13,470 bases of DNA, taken from CAMLHP01 sp035707845 (GTDB lineage: Bacteria > Gemmatimonadota > Gemmatimonadetes > Gemmatimonadales > GWC2-71-9). The notes under the pieces were generated by a model. That model ran no database searches. It saw only the letters and a list, made by a program, of their open reading frames with translations, and was not told the origin of the DNA. The stretch spans positions 1-13,470 of the forward strand of contig DASSTP010000286.1 of the NCBI GenBank assembly GCA_035707845.1. Direction: 5' to 3'. Position numbers and translations under genes: made by a program. Shown in pieces: positions 1 to 6,278 of this stretch (positions are counted from its first letter, which is position 1; every line of letters begins with the position of its first letter).

Positions 1-609
1 ATCTTCGCGCCCTACTTCGTGGGCGGCGCCATCTACTCCGGGCTCGGCATGGTGATGACCCTGCTGATCCCGCTGCGGAAGGTGCTCAAGGTCGAGCACC
101 TGATCAATGACTACCACTTCGATAACCTGGCCAAGCTCACCCTGCTGACCGGCTGCATCATGTTCTACTCCTATTCCATGGAGTATTTCATTGCCTGGTA
201 CAGCGGGAACACCTTCGAGCAGACCACCTTCTTCCGGCGCGCCTTCGGCCCGTACTGGTGGGCCGGCTGGACCATGATCATCTGCAACGCCCTCATGTCG
301 CAGCTGCTCTGGTTCAAGAAGGTCCGCACCAACCTCACGTCGCTCTTCGTGATCTCGATCTTCATCAACATCGGGATGTGGTTCGAGCGCTACGTGATCA
401 TCGTGTCGTCGCTGTCCAATGAATTCATTCCCTGGGCCTGGGACGGGCTCAACCCGACCTGGGCGGACTGGGGCATCCTGCTCGGCTCCTTCGGCTGGTT
501 CTTCATGTATTTCCTGCTGTTCGCCCGCACCTTCCCGATCGTGGCGATCCAGGAGATCAAGGAGATGATCCCGATGCCTCGACTTCGCTCCGGCGGAGGG
601 CATCACTGA
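1..609 (+). CDS. actC: Alternative complex III membrane subunit ActC (NrfD-like), C-terminal part
   Basis: This is the C-terminal 202 residues of a polytopic membrane protein; the reading frame is open from base 1, so the start lies upstream of the window. About five hydrophobic helices are visible, roughly at residues 1-24, 40-66, 79-100, 107-134 and 155-180. The stretch with the GMWFERYVIIVSSL core is characteristic of the NrfD/PsrC-like subunit ActC, which contributes a quinol site to alternative complex III in the cytoplasmic membrane. This enzyme oxidises quinol and reduces cytochrome c or a cupredoxin without a Rieske/cyt b core. The identification is strengthened by actD, actE and actF following in the usual order. 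Its stop overlaps the next start by one base (TGATG). The tail ends in a short Gly/His-rich segment. The family call is secure; the quinone-binding role is known from the family rather than seen here. Confidence 0.92.
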   Translation: MFAPYFVGGAIYSGLGMVMTLLIPLRKVLKVEHLINDYHFDNLAKLTLLTGCIMFYSYSMEYFIAWYSGNTFEQTTFFRRAFGPYWWAGWTMIICNALMSQLLWFKKVRTNLTSLFVISIFINIGMWFERYVIIVSSLSNEFIPWAWDGLNPTWADWGILLGSFGWFFMYFLLFARTFPIVAIQEIKEMIPMPRLRSGGGHH

Positions 610-1133
610 TGGGACTTCCACTGCCGCGCCGCCGCGTGGTGCCGGGGGTGCTTGCCTCCTTCGAGCACATTGACGCCGCCTGCGATGCGATCCGCGCGCT
701 CCGGAAAGAGGGGCGCCGCAACCTGACGGTCTACACCTCGCACCCGAGCCATGAGGTCGAGGCCGCGGTGGGGCACACCTGGAGCCCTATCCGGCTCTTC
801 ACCCTGATCGGCGGGCTGACCGGCTGCACCGCGGGCTTTTCCATGACCCTTTGGATGTCGCGGGACTGGCCCCTGGTGGTGGGCGGCAAGTCGGTCAACA
901 CCGTGGTGCCCTACGTGGCCATTGCGTTCGAACTCACCGTGCTGATCGCCGGCTTGCTCACGTTCTTCGGCATGGCGCTGCTCACCTTCCCGCGCGCCGT
1001 GAAGAAAGTGGGCTTCGATCCCCGCTTCACCGACGACCGGATCGGCGTCTTCGTGCCGGCCTCGGCCGGCGAGACCGACCGGCTGAGCGCCTTTTTCCGG
1101 GACGCCGGTGCGGTGGAGGTGCGCAATGCGTAA
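609..1133 (+). CDS. actD: Alternative complex III subunit ActD (DUF3341)
   Basis: This 174-residue protein has a soluble N-terminal part (about 1-60), two transmembrane helices (about 63-83 and 99-125) and a short C-terminal tail. This is the build of the DUF3341 family, ActD of alternative complex III. The second helix contains a PYVAIAFELTVL core, which fits the family's conserved xxPxxFELTVL region, and the tail carries a TDDRIGVFV stretch like the family's SDDR motif. ActD is a non-redox structural subunit that packs beside the ActC/ActF membrane domain. The ATG at 609 overlaps the actC stop by one base and the gene overlaps actE by 8 bases, so translation is probably coupled. The N-terminal arginines look like an ordinary positive-inside signal and not an export signal. 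Confidence 0.9.
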   Translation: MGLPLPRRRVVPGVLASFEHIDAACDAIRALRKEGRRNLTVYTSHPSHEVEAAVGHTWSPIRLFTLIGGLTGCTAGFSMTLWMSRDWPLVVGGKSVNTVVPYVAIAFELTVLIAGLLTFFGMALLTFPRAVKKVGFDPRFTDDRIGVFVPASAGETDRLSAFFRDAGAVEVRNA

Positions 1134-1764
1134 CCGCGGCCGCTGGGTGCTCCTTGCGCTGCTCGCCCTCGGCACCACGGGGTGCGAGTACTGGTACAAC
1201 AAGGTGCCATCGCCCGACGACCTGATGCACGCGATCCCGTGGTTCGACCACATGATCCGCCAGCGGTCCATTCACCCGTACGCGCGCGCGGATGTCCCGC
1301 GGAATACCGTGCCGGGAACGGTCCCCATCACCGGCAGCGATGGCGACTGGGAGGCCGAGTTCAAGTCGGGCAAGACCACCACGGCCGACGCGCTGGTCAA
1401 TCCCTTTGCGCCGGGCGGGTCGGGGAAGGCGCAGGCGCCTGGTCCCGAGGTGCCGACCTTCAATGCCACCATCGAGGCCACGGGCGATACGCTGTTCCAT
1501 ACGTACTGCGAGCCGTGCCATGGCAACACCGGGAACGCGGACGGTACGGTCTCCAAGAAGATCGGCGCGCCGGCGCTCACCACGGCCAAGGCCAGGGCGC
1601 TGTCGGATGGTTACATCTACTCCATCATTCGCTATGGCCGGGGCGTCATGCCACACTACGGCGACAAGATCTACCGGCCGGCTGACCGCTGGGCGGTGGT
1701 GAACTACGTGCGGAAGCTGCAGGCCGCCGCGCCCGACACCGCGGCGACTGGAGGCCAGCCATGA
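1126..1764 (+). CDS. actE: Alternative complex III monoheme cytochrome c subunit ActE
   Basis: This 212-residue protein is exported. It has an N-terminal Arg-rich stretch and a hydrophobic core (residues 7-16), then a candidate lipidation cysteine at residue 20, although the preceding TTG residues are a poor lipobox. One c-type heme motif, CEPCH, lies at residues 128-132, and Met175 in a GVMPHYGDK context is the likely distal axial ligand. Both sit in a cytochrome c fold ending in a DRWAVVNYVRKL helix. In the ACIII family ActE takes electrons from the complex and passes them to an oxidase or carrier on the periplasmic side. I chose the ATG at 1126 over an in-frame ATG at 1108 because it places the arginines and hydrophobic core directly at the N-terminus. 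It overlaps the actD stop by 8 bases; its own TGA overlaps the actF ATG (ATGA). Confidence 0.9.
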   Translation: MRNRGRWVLLALLALGTTGCEYWYNKVPSPDDLMHAIPWFDHMIRQRSIHPYARADVPRNTVPGTVPITGSDGDWEAEFKSGKTTTADALVNPFAPGGSGKAQAPGPEVPTFNATIEATGDTLFHTYCEPCHGNTGNADGTVSKKIGAPALTTAKARALSDGYIYSIIRYGRGVMPHYGDKIYRPADRWAVVNYVRKLQAAAPDTAATGGQP

Positions 1765-3095
1765 GCGCGGCCGAAATGCGGCAGCGGCTGGTCGCGCGCT
1801 CGGTGAGCGGTACCTATCGCGGCTTCCTCGGCGTCGGCGCCGGGCTCGCGATCATGGGCATCATCCTGGCGTGGCGTGGCGCGGCGATGGGTGCCAGCGA
1901 TCGGGTCTGGCAGCTGATCCACGTGAACTACCTGTTCTTCACCAGCCTCGCCTTCGGCAGCGTGGCGCTGGCGGCCGCGCACAAGATTGCCCGCGCCAAG
2001 TGGTCGGGTGTGGTCATCCGTTTCGCGGAGGCGGCGGTGGGCTTCCTGCCGCTCTCGCTGGTGATCCTGGTACTGATCTTCGTGTTCGGCTACGACGCGG
2101 TGTTCGGCCCGATGCAGGCCCAGATCCCGTCACTCTCGCCAGGCAAGGCACTCTGGCTGTCCAAGGGCTTCATGTTCGGCCGCATGTTCTTCGGCACGCT
2201 GATCCTGACCTGGATCGGCTGGCGGATGATCAAGCACGACATGATGCCCGACGTCCAGCAGGCGCGGGAGCTGGTGGCAGGGGGCCGGCGCTCACTCTAC
2301 GAGAAGTGGAGCCGGGATTTTGACGGGTCGGCGGCGGCGCGGCTGCGCAACGATGTCCAGATCAGCAAGTTCGCCGGCATCTACCTGGTGCTCTATGCCA
2401 TCGTCATGACCTTCGTCGCCTTCGACGCGGTCATGGCGCTGCAGCCGCACTGGTACTCCAACCTGTTCGGCGGCTACTACTTCATGGGCGCCTTCCTCGA
2501 GGCGCACATGCTCCTGGCCCTGCTGTCGATGTACGGCGCCCGCAACCTCGGCATTGCAGACCTGGTGTCGCCCAAGCAGCGTCATGACCTCGGCAAGCTC
2601 TGCTTCGGCTTCACCGTGTTCTGGGGCTACCTCATGTGGGCCCAGTTCCTCGTCATCTGGTACGGCAACATGCCGGAAGAGACCGGCTTCGTCTTCGCCC
2701 GGCTCTGGGGCCACTGGCTCGGCCTTGGCGAGATGGTCTTCATCGGCATCTTCCTGATCCCGTTCATCGGCCTCCTTGGTGTGCTGCCGAAGAAATTGCC
2801 GGCGACACTGGGCCTCTTCGCCTCGGTCAGCCTGGTGGCGTTCTGGCTGGAGCGCTACGTGCTGGTGGCGCCGTCGGTGTCGCCCCTGCCGGGGCCGGCG
2901 TTCGGCGTGCCCGATCTGGCGCCCACGTTCCTGGTGCTCGGCCTCTTCCTGCTCGCGTACGCCCTCTTCGCGCGGACATTCCCCATGGTCTCACCTCGGC
3001 TCGCCGAGATCACCCTCAACCGCGAGATGGGACACCATGCGGTGGAGGTGTATGATCATGAGGATAAGGATGAGGATTACGTGCACGAGAGCTAG
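1761..3095 (+). CDS. actF: Alternative complex III quinol-binding membrane subunit ActF
   Basis: This 444-residue protein has about ten hydrophobic helices and the ACIII ActF signature MWAQFLVIWYGNMPEETGF at about residues 292-310. The C-terminal half repeats the FWLERYVLV and LFARTFP motifs seen in actC, which fits the known homology of ActF with ActC. A helix with FVAFDAVMALQPHWYSN in the middle is also typical. Its role in the family is as second membrane subunit of the quinol:cytochrome c oxidoreductase, a likely part of the proton path. It starts at an ATG overlapping the actE stop (ATGA). The C-terminus is an acidic tail rich in Asp and Glu, and the TAG stop abuts the first GTCGCAG heptamer of the repeat element. 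No cytochrome oxidase genes follow; actA and actB are presumably upstream of the window. Confidence 0.93.
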   Translation: MSAAEMRQRLVARSVSGTYRGFLGVGAGLAIMGIILAWRGAAMGASDRVWQLIHVNYLFFTSLAFGSVALAAAHKIARAKWSGVVIRFAEAAVGFLPLSLVILVLIFVFGYDAVFGPMQAQIPSLSPGKALWLSKGFMFGRMFFGTLILTWIGWRMIKHDMMPDVQQARELVAGGRRSLYEKWSRDFDGSAAARLRNDVQISKFAGIYLVLYAIVMTFVAFDAVMALQPHWYSNLFGGYYFMGAFLEAHMLLALLSMYGARNLGIADLVSPKQRHDLGKLCFGFTVFWGYLMWAQFLVIWYGNMPEETGFVFARLWGHWLGLGEMVFIGIFLIPFIGLLGVLPKKLPATLGLFASVSLVAFWLERYVLVAPSVSPLPGPAFGVPDLAPTFLVLGLFLLAYALFARTFPMVSPRLAEITLNREMGHHAVEVYDHEDKDEDYVHES

Positions 3096-3158
3096 GTCGC
3101 AGGTCGCAAGTCGCAGGTCACAGGTCGCAGGTCGCAGGTCACAGGTCACAGGTCGCAG
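3096..3158 (+). repeat. Tandem heptamer array, nine GTCRCAR units
   Basis: Nine uninterrupted 7-bp units run from the base after the actF stop codon. Five or more are GTCGCAG, three are GTCACAG (units 4, 7 and 8) and one is GTCGCAA (unit 2). Because 7 is not a multiple of 3, any reading frame through it is a rotating Arg/Ser/Gln/Val-rich artefact, so it is not coding. The array ends at 3158, where the sequence turns into the flank of a hairpin. Confidence 0.95.
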
Positions 3159-3168
3159 GCACTACAGA

Positions 3169-3200
3169 AAGAGCCCTCGGAATGTTCGCCGGGGGCTCTT
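3169..3200. terminator. Hairpin between convergent genes, probable bidirectional terminator
   Basis: AAGAGCCCTCGG (3169-3180) pairs with CCGGGGGCTCTT (3189-3200) as a 12-bp stem with one G-U wobble and an 8-base loop. It lies between the ends of actF (+) and the anti-sigma gene (-). The A/T at the stem base gives only short U runs (CTCTTTCT on the minus strand, CTCTTCG on the plus strand), so termination could be partial or could need the surrounding repeat hairpin. Confidence 0.65.
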
Positions 3201-3218
3201 CGCTTGCACCTGAAAGAC

Positions 3219-3246
3219 TTGCGACCTGTGACCTGCGACTTGCGAC
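3219..3246 (-). repeat. Inverted heptamer array, four units
   Basis: Read on the minus strand the units are GTCGCAA, GTCGCAG, GTCACAG and GTCGCAA, in tandem. The first base of the first unit (3246) is also the last base of the anti-sigma TAG stop codon. Both genes that face this element therefore stop exactly at its edges. Confidence 0.93.
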
Positions 3247-4277
3247 TATCGGTTTGCCGCATTCAGCCTGCGAATCATGGCCCTGAGTGAATCCGCCGGC
3301 ACTGAGGGCGACGCCTGGATGGCAAGCATCCGGTCGCCATGACGCATGGCCATGGTCCCGTCCGAGACCGCCGTAGAGTCGTCCATGGTGGGCCACGGCG
3401 ACTTGCCCTCGCTGCGCTGTGAGGCCAGCAGCCGGGTGACGTCGGTGGCGGGACCTTCGATGGTGTGGATGAGCTGGCCCGAGCGCAGCTGCTGCGCCAC
3501 GATCATGGTGGGCTGGCCGCTGGAGTCACGCGAGGCCGCCGCCACCTGCACCTCGACGACCGGGAGCCCACGGATTCTGGGCACCGACTCGCCCCGCTCC
3601 CGCTTGGCGTTGTCCCAGGAGAGCGTCCGCCACATCCCGCCACCAGTCAGGTCGAAATCACTGGACGGCAGCCCGCCGGCCGACAGCCGGGAGCCCACCG
3701 GCTCGCTGGGCGAGTAGGCAGACACGCTGCTGTCGCTATCCATCAGGGCAGAACGCTCCTCCACCGTCCGGTGCGTCCTGGCGGCGGAGGGAGTAGCCGC
3801 TGCCTGCTCCGTGGAGGTAACCGCTGGGCGAGGCGCCTCAGGCGCCCGCGACGTCTCCGGGGAAGTCTGCACCGCGAGCTGCTGCACCAGTCCAGAGTCG
3901 CTGGGGACCGTCAGCGCTGCCTGCTGCGTTGGGGCAGCGGAAGGCGCCCGGCTCAACAGTCCCTGTCCGGCCCAGCCGAGGCCCACCGCAGCCGCGATAC
4001 TGGCTGCCCAGAGCCCGGCCTGGCCCAGGCGGACCCGCCGGCTGCCGCGGGCGGCAGCCTGGAGCGACAGGCTGTCCCACGAGGGCGGAATACGATGGCG
4101 TACGGGCGTCAGGGTCGACAGCAGCGCCGTGGTGCGGTCGCGCAGGGCCGCGATGCCATCACGCGAGGCGCGGCACCAGGCGCAGCGGGCCAGGTGGCTT
4201 TCAATCTCGACGCACTGCGACCGGCTCAGGGCCTGGTCGAGATAGGAGTGCAATTCCTCTTCAGGAATGTGCCGCAT
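3246..4277 (-). CDS. Membrane anti-sigma factor with N-terminal zinc finger
   Basis: This 343-residue protein has a cytoplasmic anti-sigma zinc finger in its first 40 residues (His28, Cys32 and Cys35 in the HLARCAWC motif, with Cys22 nearby). One transmembrane helix lies at about 87-108, followed by a long extracytoplasmic part rich in Ala, Pro, Ser and Thr. A more structured C-terminal region (about 230-343) has a GGMWRTLSWDNAKRE stretch and probable beta strands. It should hold the ECF sigma factor encoded just upstream at the membrane until a signal releases it. The ATG at 4277 overlaps the sigma gene by 17 bases; an ATG at 4289 is also possible. I prefer 4277 because MRHIPEEELHSYLDQAL begins the zinc-finger domain directly and AGGA lies just upstream. 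The TAG stop sits on the edge of the repeat element. What the outer domain senses cannot be read from sequence. Confidence 0.85.
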   Translation of the reverse strand: MRHIPEEELHSYLDQALSRSQCVEIESHLARCAWCRASRDGIAALRDRTTALLSTLTPVRHRIPPSWDSLSLQAAARGSRRVRLGQAGLWAASIAAAVGLGWAGQGLLSRAPSAAPTQQAALTVPSDSGLVQQLAVQTSPETSRAPEAPRPAVTSTEQAAATPSAARTHRTVEERSALMDSDSSVSAYSPSEPVGSRLSAGGLPSSDFDLTGGGMWRTLSWDNAKRERGESVPRIRGLPVVEVQVAAASRDSSGQPTMIVAQQLRSGQLIHTIEGPATDVTRLLASQRSEGKSPWPTMDDSTAVSDGTMAMRHGDRMLAIQASPSVPADSLRAMIRRLNAANR

Positions 4278-4779
4278 GGTCCTGCGCATGTTGAGTGTCG
4301 TACGCTTCGACGAGCCGCTTCCGTGCCCGCGCCAGCGTGGTGCCCACCGCGCCGACGGCGAGGCCGGTCTGTGCGGCAATTTCGGGATAACTCAATCCGG
4401 CGTCCCAGAGCAGGAGAACCTCGCGGTCCCTTGGCGTGAGCGCCGCCAGCGCCTGTTGGACTGCCTCCATCTGCTCGTCATGCTCCACCGCTTCGTCGGC
4501 AGCCTGCACCCGCGAAGGTGCCGGCGTAGGATCGGTGGACAGCAGGGTCAGGTGCTTGCGGCGGCGGATGGCGGAGCGCGCCTCGTCGCGCGCGAGGTTG
4601 GCGGCGACCGCGAAGATCCAGGCGCGCGGCTTCTCCGGCTTGTGCTGGAACAGCCGCAGGAACACCTCCTGGGCAAGATCCTCCGCCCGATCCGCATCCC
4701 AGACTTTGCGGTACAGGAAGCGAACCACGGCGGTATAGCTGGTCTGGTAGAGGCGTTCCAGTTCGTCCACGCGACTCAT
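4261..4779 (-). CDS. ECF (extracytoplasmic function) RNA polymerase sigma factor
   Basis: This 172-residue protein has the two-domain build of ECF sigma factors. Region 2 lies at about residues 11-75 with the DLAQEVFLRLF and PRAWIFAVAANLARD motifs, which bind the -10 element and core polymerase. Region 4 lies at about 106-160 with LTPRDREVLLLWDAGLSYPEIA and a helix-turn-helix ending in LARARKRL, which reads the -35 element. There is no region 3 and no added C-terminal domain. The cognate regulator is almost certainly the anti-sigma factor encoded immediately downstream with a 17-base overlap. The start at 4779 has no strong Shine-Dalgarno sequence. It follows the Cys-rich gene by 52 bases, so co-transcription is possible. 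I do not see a convincing autoregulated GGAAC/GTC promoter in that gap. Confidence 0.93.
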   Translation of the reverse strand: MSRVDELERLYQTSYTAVVRFLYRKVWDADRAEDLAQEVFLRLFQHKPEKPRAWIFAVAANLARDEARSAIRRRKHLTLLSTDPTPAPSRVQAADEAVEHDEQMEAVQQALAALTPRDREVLLLWDAGLSYPEIAAQTGLAVGAVGTTLARARKRLVEAYDTQHAQDHAAHS

Positions 4780-4831
4780 CCGGGAAGGTGCCGGTTCATA
4801 AGACGTTCAGCCCGGGGCTGTTATGCACACT

Positions 4832-5605
4832 TCAGGCCGATCGGCGGCGTGGCCTGGCGAAGACGCAGCCGGGGTGCAGGGTCTGCTTCTTCGGGGGCCA
4901 GTCGAAGCACAGGTCGGGCTTGGCGGTCCGGCCATCGGCCCGCTTCCGGCCGTGCAGGGTGCAGTTCACGCCCCCTGGTTCGAGGTAGCCGCAGGCGGAG
5001 ATCATTTCCACGCCCAGGGAAAAATCGCCTTCCCGTTCAATCTTGCAAAGGTAGGGTGACTGGCGGGAGCGCACGAAGGCCTCCAGCCGGCGCTGGCGCC
5101 GGGTGCACATGATCTCTACCTGGAGATCCCGACAGCAGGCCGCGCCGCGGCTGTTGTCCGCCGTCCGGCAGGGCGCCCCCTGGCACGGGTTGTCACTGCT
5201 CACCACCGGCAGCGCCCGGCGCGGTGCCGCCGGTGGCGGCAACCGCCGAGTCACGATCTTCCGCTGCTCGACCACCCGGAATCGGTCATTCTCCAGCTGC
5301 CTCGGCTGCAAGTTCCGCGGGTCGGCCGGGGTGCGGCCCTCGAAGCCGTAGGCCGCGCAGCGAGAGCGGCCGTCCGGCTCCCGTTTGAGGAACTTGCACC
5401 CTACATGCAGGGTGGCGTCGGCGTAGAGGTCGCCGTCGCCTTCCCAGAGTCGCAGAAATGTGATGTTGCCGGTGTGGCCGAGCAGCCAGGTCGCCTCATG
5501 ATCGAGCGATTCATCGCCTTCCTCGAGCGAGCCGATGCGGAGGGTGACTTGCAGCCGGCGGCATTGCGGTCCGAGGTGCTGGCAGGGCGGGGGTGGTGTG
5601 GGCAC
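4832..5605 (-). CDS. Cysteine-rich YkgJ-like protein with two metal-binding-like halves
   Basis: This 257-residue soluble protein has 14 cysteines (residues 8, 15, 70, 83, 141, 146, 157, 158, 167, 187, 205, 215, 233 and 247). The C-terminal half contains PCRTADNSRGAACCRDL, a Cys-x4-Cys-x10-Cys-Cys cluster like that of the YkgJ / zinc-iron-chelating (CxxCxxCC) family, and later single Cys that could complete a site. The N-terminal half has its own spaced cysteines and may be a diverged copy. No signal peptide or membrane helix is seen, so it is cytoplasmic. The GTG at 5605 was chosen because it sits just before the first Cys segment and has AGGAG upstream at a long spacing; an in-frame TTG at 5656 would add 17 residues and lie 6 bases from the operator palindrome. 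Members of this family lack a settled function; iron-sulfur or zinc binding is inferred. Confidence 0.6.
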   Translation of the reverse strand: MPTPPPPCQHLGPQCRRLQVTLRIGSLEEGDESLDHEATWLLGHTGNITFLRLWEGDGDLYADATLHVGCKFLKREPDGRSRCAAYGFEGRTPADPRNLQPRQLENDRFRVVEQRKIVTRRLPPPAAPRRALPVVSSDNPCQGAPCRTADNSRGAACCRDLQVEIMCTRRQRRLEAFVRSRQSPYLCKIEREGDFSLGVEMISACGYLEPGGVNCTLHGRKRADGRTAKPDLCFDWPPKKQTLHPGCVFARPRRRSA

Positions 5606-5662
5606 GCGGAGGATCTCGCTCCTGGTTTGCGGGACTCCCGATTCAATCCTGCCCAATATATA

Positions 5663-5682
5663 CTTGTGAACTGCTTCACAAG
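5663..5682. promoter_or_regulatory. Perfect palindromic operator, Rex-type (or CRP/FNR-type)
   Basis: CTTGTGAA-CTGC-TTCACAAG is a perfect inverted repeat with 8-bp arms and a 4-base centre. Its core matches the Rex redox-repressor consensus TTGTGAA-N4-TTCACAA base for base, and also the TGTGA-N6-TCACA half-sites of CRP-family regulators. It lies in an A/T-rich patch between two divergent genes, 70 bases before the cupredoxin ATG and 57 bases before the GTG of the Cys-rich gene, so it could control one or both. Neither rex nor a crp/fnr gene is in the window. Confidence 0.7.
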
Positions 5683-5683
5683 G

Positions 5684-5689
5684 TATTAT
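5684..5689 (+). promoter_or_regulatory. Candidate -10 element for the cupredoxin gene
   Basis: TATTAT stands out in GC-rich sequence directly after the palindrome and 63 bases before the cupredoxin ATG. At a 17-base spacing the -35 position would be TACTTG (5661-5666), a weak match that overlaps the palindrome. A repressor bound there would block polymerase. On the opposite strand TATATATT at 5655-5662 is a comparable A/T patch facing the Cys-rich gene. Both are assigned by position only. Confidence 0.35.
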
Positions 5690-5735
5690 GCCGCAGGGCG
5701 CGGCCTTGGAGCAGGGTTGAACACATTCATCGTTC

Positions 5736-5742
5736 GGGGAGG
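5736..5742 (+). promoter_or_regulatory. Ribosome binding site of the cupredoxin gene
   Basis: GGGGAGG lies 10 bases before the ATG at 5753 and is one of the clearest Shine-Dalgarno sequences in the window. It fixes that ATG as the start, although the frame stays open for another 116 codons upstream. Confidence 0.75.
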
Positions 5743-5752
5743 CATTTCAGCA

Positions 5753-6223
5753 ATGCGCGTGACTTCGATGGTGGCGGCGCTGGCAGTGGTGCTGGCGGCG
5801 TGCGGTGGCGAGAAGCAGGCCGACAATTCTCAGGCGGCGATGTCGGATTCCGCGGCCGGCGCGCCTGCAGCGCCCGCAACGGCGGCCACCGGCACGACGC
5901 ACAAGGTTCAGATGACGATGGTGGACGGCGAGGCGCGGTACGTGCCCGACCAGATCACCGTCAAGCCGGGTGATGCTATTGCGTTCGTCAACGGCGAGGG
6001 CGGCCCTCACAATGTGCACTTCTGGGCCGACAGCATGCCGTCTGGCGGGCAGAGCGCGGTCAGCATCGATCGCCAGCTCGCCCCGCTGCAGTCGGAAATG
6101 CTGGTGCCGGCCGGCGACAGCGTGGTGGTCACTTTTTCTTCCAGCGCTCCCAAGGGCGCCTATCCCTTCATCTGCGATCCGCACGGCGCGATGGGGATGG
6201 TCGGCAAGGTGACGGTCGAGTAA
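5753..6223 (+). CDS. Plastocyanin-like (cupredoxin) lipoprotein
   Basis: This 156-residue protein begins with a lipoprotein signal peptide ending in LAAC (Cys17 is the lipidated residue). A low-complexity Ala/Gly/Pro/Ser/Thr linker follows to about residue 48, then a blue-copper domain of about 105 residues. The type 1 copper ligands are visible: His86 in GGPHNVHF, then Cys141, His144 and Met149 in the CDPHGAMGM loop (Cys-x2-His-x4-Met, as in plastocyanin). The protein should be anchored to a membrane facing the periplasm, where it shuttles electrons. Given the nearby alternative complex III genes it is a candidate acceptor for quinol oxidation, but this is inference from family and distance. 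It is monocistronic: its own promoter region with a Rex-like operator lies upstream and a strong terminator starts 20 bases after the stop. Confidence 0.88.
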   Translation: MRVTSMVAALAVVLAACGGEKQADNSQAAMSDSAAGAPAAPATAATGTTHKVQMTMVDGEARYVPDQITVKPGDAIAFVNGEGGPHNVHFWADSMPSGGQSAVSIDRQLAPLQSEMLVPAGDSVVVTFSSSAPKGAYPFICDPHGAMGMVGKVTVE

Positions 6224-6243
6224 CTGCACCCGTTACAGGCCAG

Positions 6244-6278
6244 GCGGCGGGGGACTTCGGTTCCCCGCCGCTTTTTTT
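6244..6278 (+). terminator. Rho-independent terminator of the cupredoxin gene
   Basis: A 12-bp stem (6244-6255 with 6260-6271, one G-U pair) closes on a C(TTCG)G tetraloop and is followed by seven T (6272-6278). This is a textbook intrinsic terminator for plus-strand transcription. The last T is also the final base of the PAP2 gene's TGA stop on the minus strand, so the two convergent units meet without a gap. Confidence 0.95.

Larger units (their letters stand above)
3103..3246. repeat. Composite inverted repeat with 27-bp perfect arms
   Basis: Units 2-5 of the array (3103-3129) are an exact reverse complement of 3220-3246; the next pair (3130 with 3219) is G opposite T. The order of variant units (GTCGCAA, GTCGCAG, GTCACAG, GTCGCA) is the same on both arms, which would be unlikely if the two arrays had drifted independently. 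The 90-base interior holds four more heptamers and a separate hairpin. RNA from either strand could fold into a long nested stem. This resembles a REP- or MITE-like palindromic element, but I do not recognise a named family. Confidence 0.85.

Noticed and set aside
1108..1125. Upstream ATG at 1108 for actE
   Set aside because: It would prepend six residues, including a Cys, to a clean export signal; the ATG at 1126 fits the signal peptide better.
603..1271. Long antisense frames opposite actD and actE
   Set aside because: GC-rich coding DNA leaves shadow frames; these lack family resemblance and conflict with clearly recognisable genes on the plus strand.
3096..3158. CRISPR array
   Set aside because: The units are 7 bp, directly adjacent, without spacers, and no cas genes are present.
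2776..3396. Open frames on both strands running through the heptamer array (Arg-Ser-Gln-Val repeats)
   Set aside because: A 7-bp repeat without stop codons keeps all frames open; the peptides rotate through the repeat, have no start signals and extend from out-of-frame actF or anti-sigma sequence.
3465..4439. 324-codon plus-strand frame opposite the anti-sigma gene
   Set aside because: The composition is Arg/Gly/Ala-rich with no recognisable domain, and the minus-strand frame has a zinc finger and membrane helix overlapping a sigma gene.
4808..4820. CAGCCCGGGGCTG palindrome after the Cys-rich gene as a terminator
   Set aside because: With a minimal loop the stem is only about 5 bp and no T run follows on either strand.
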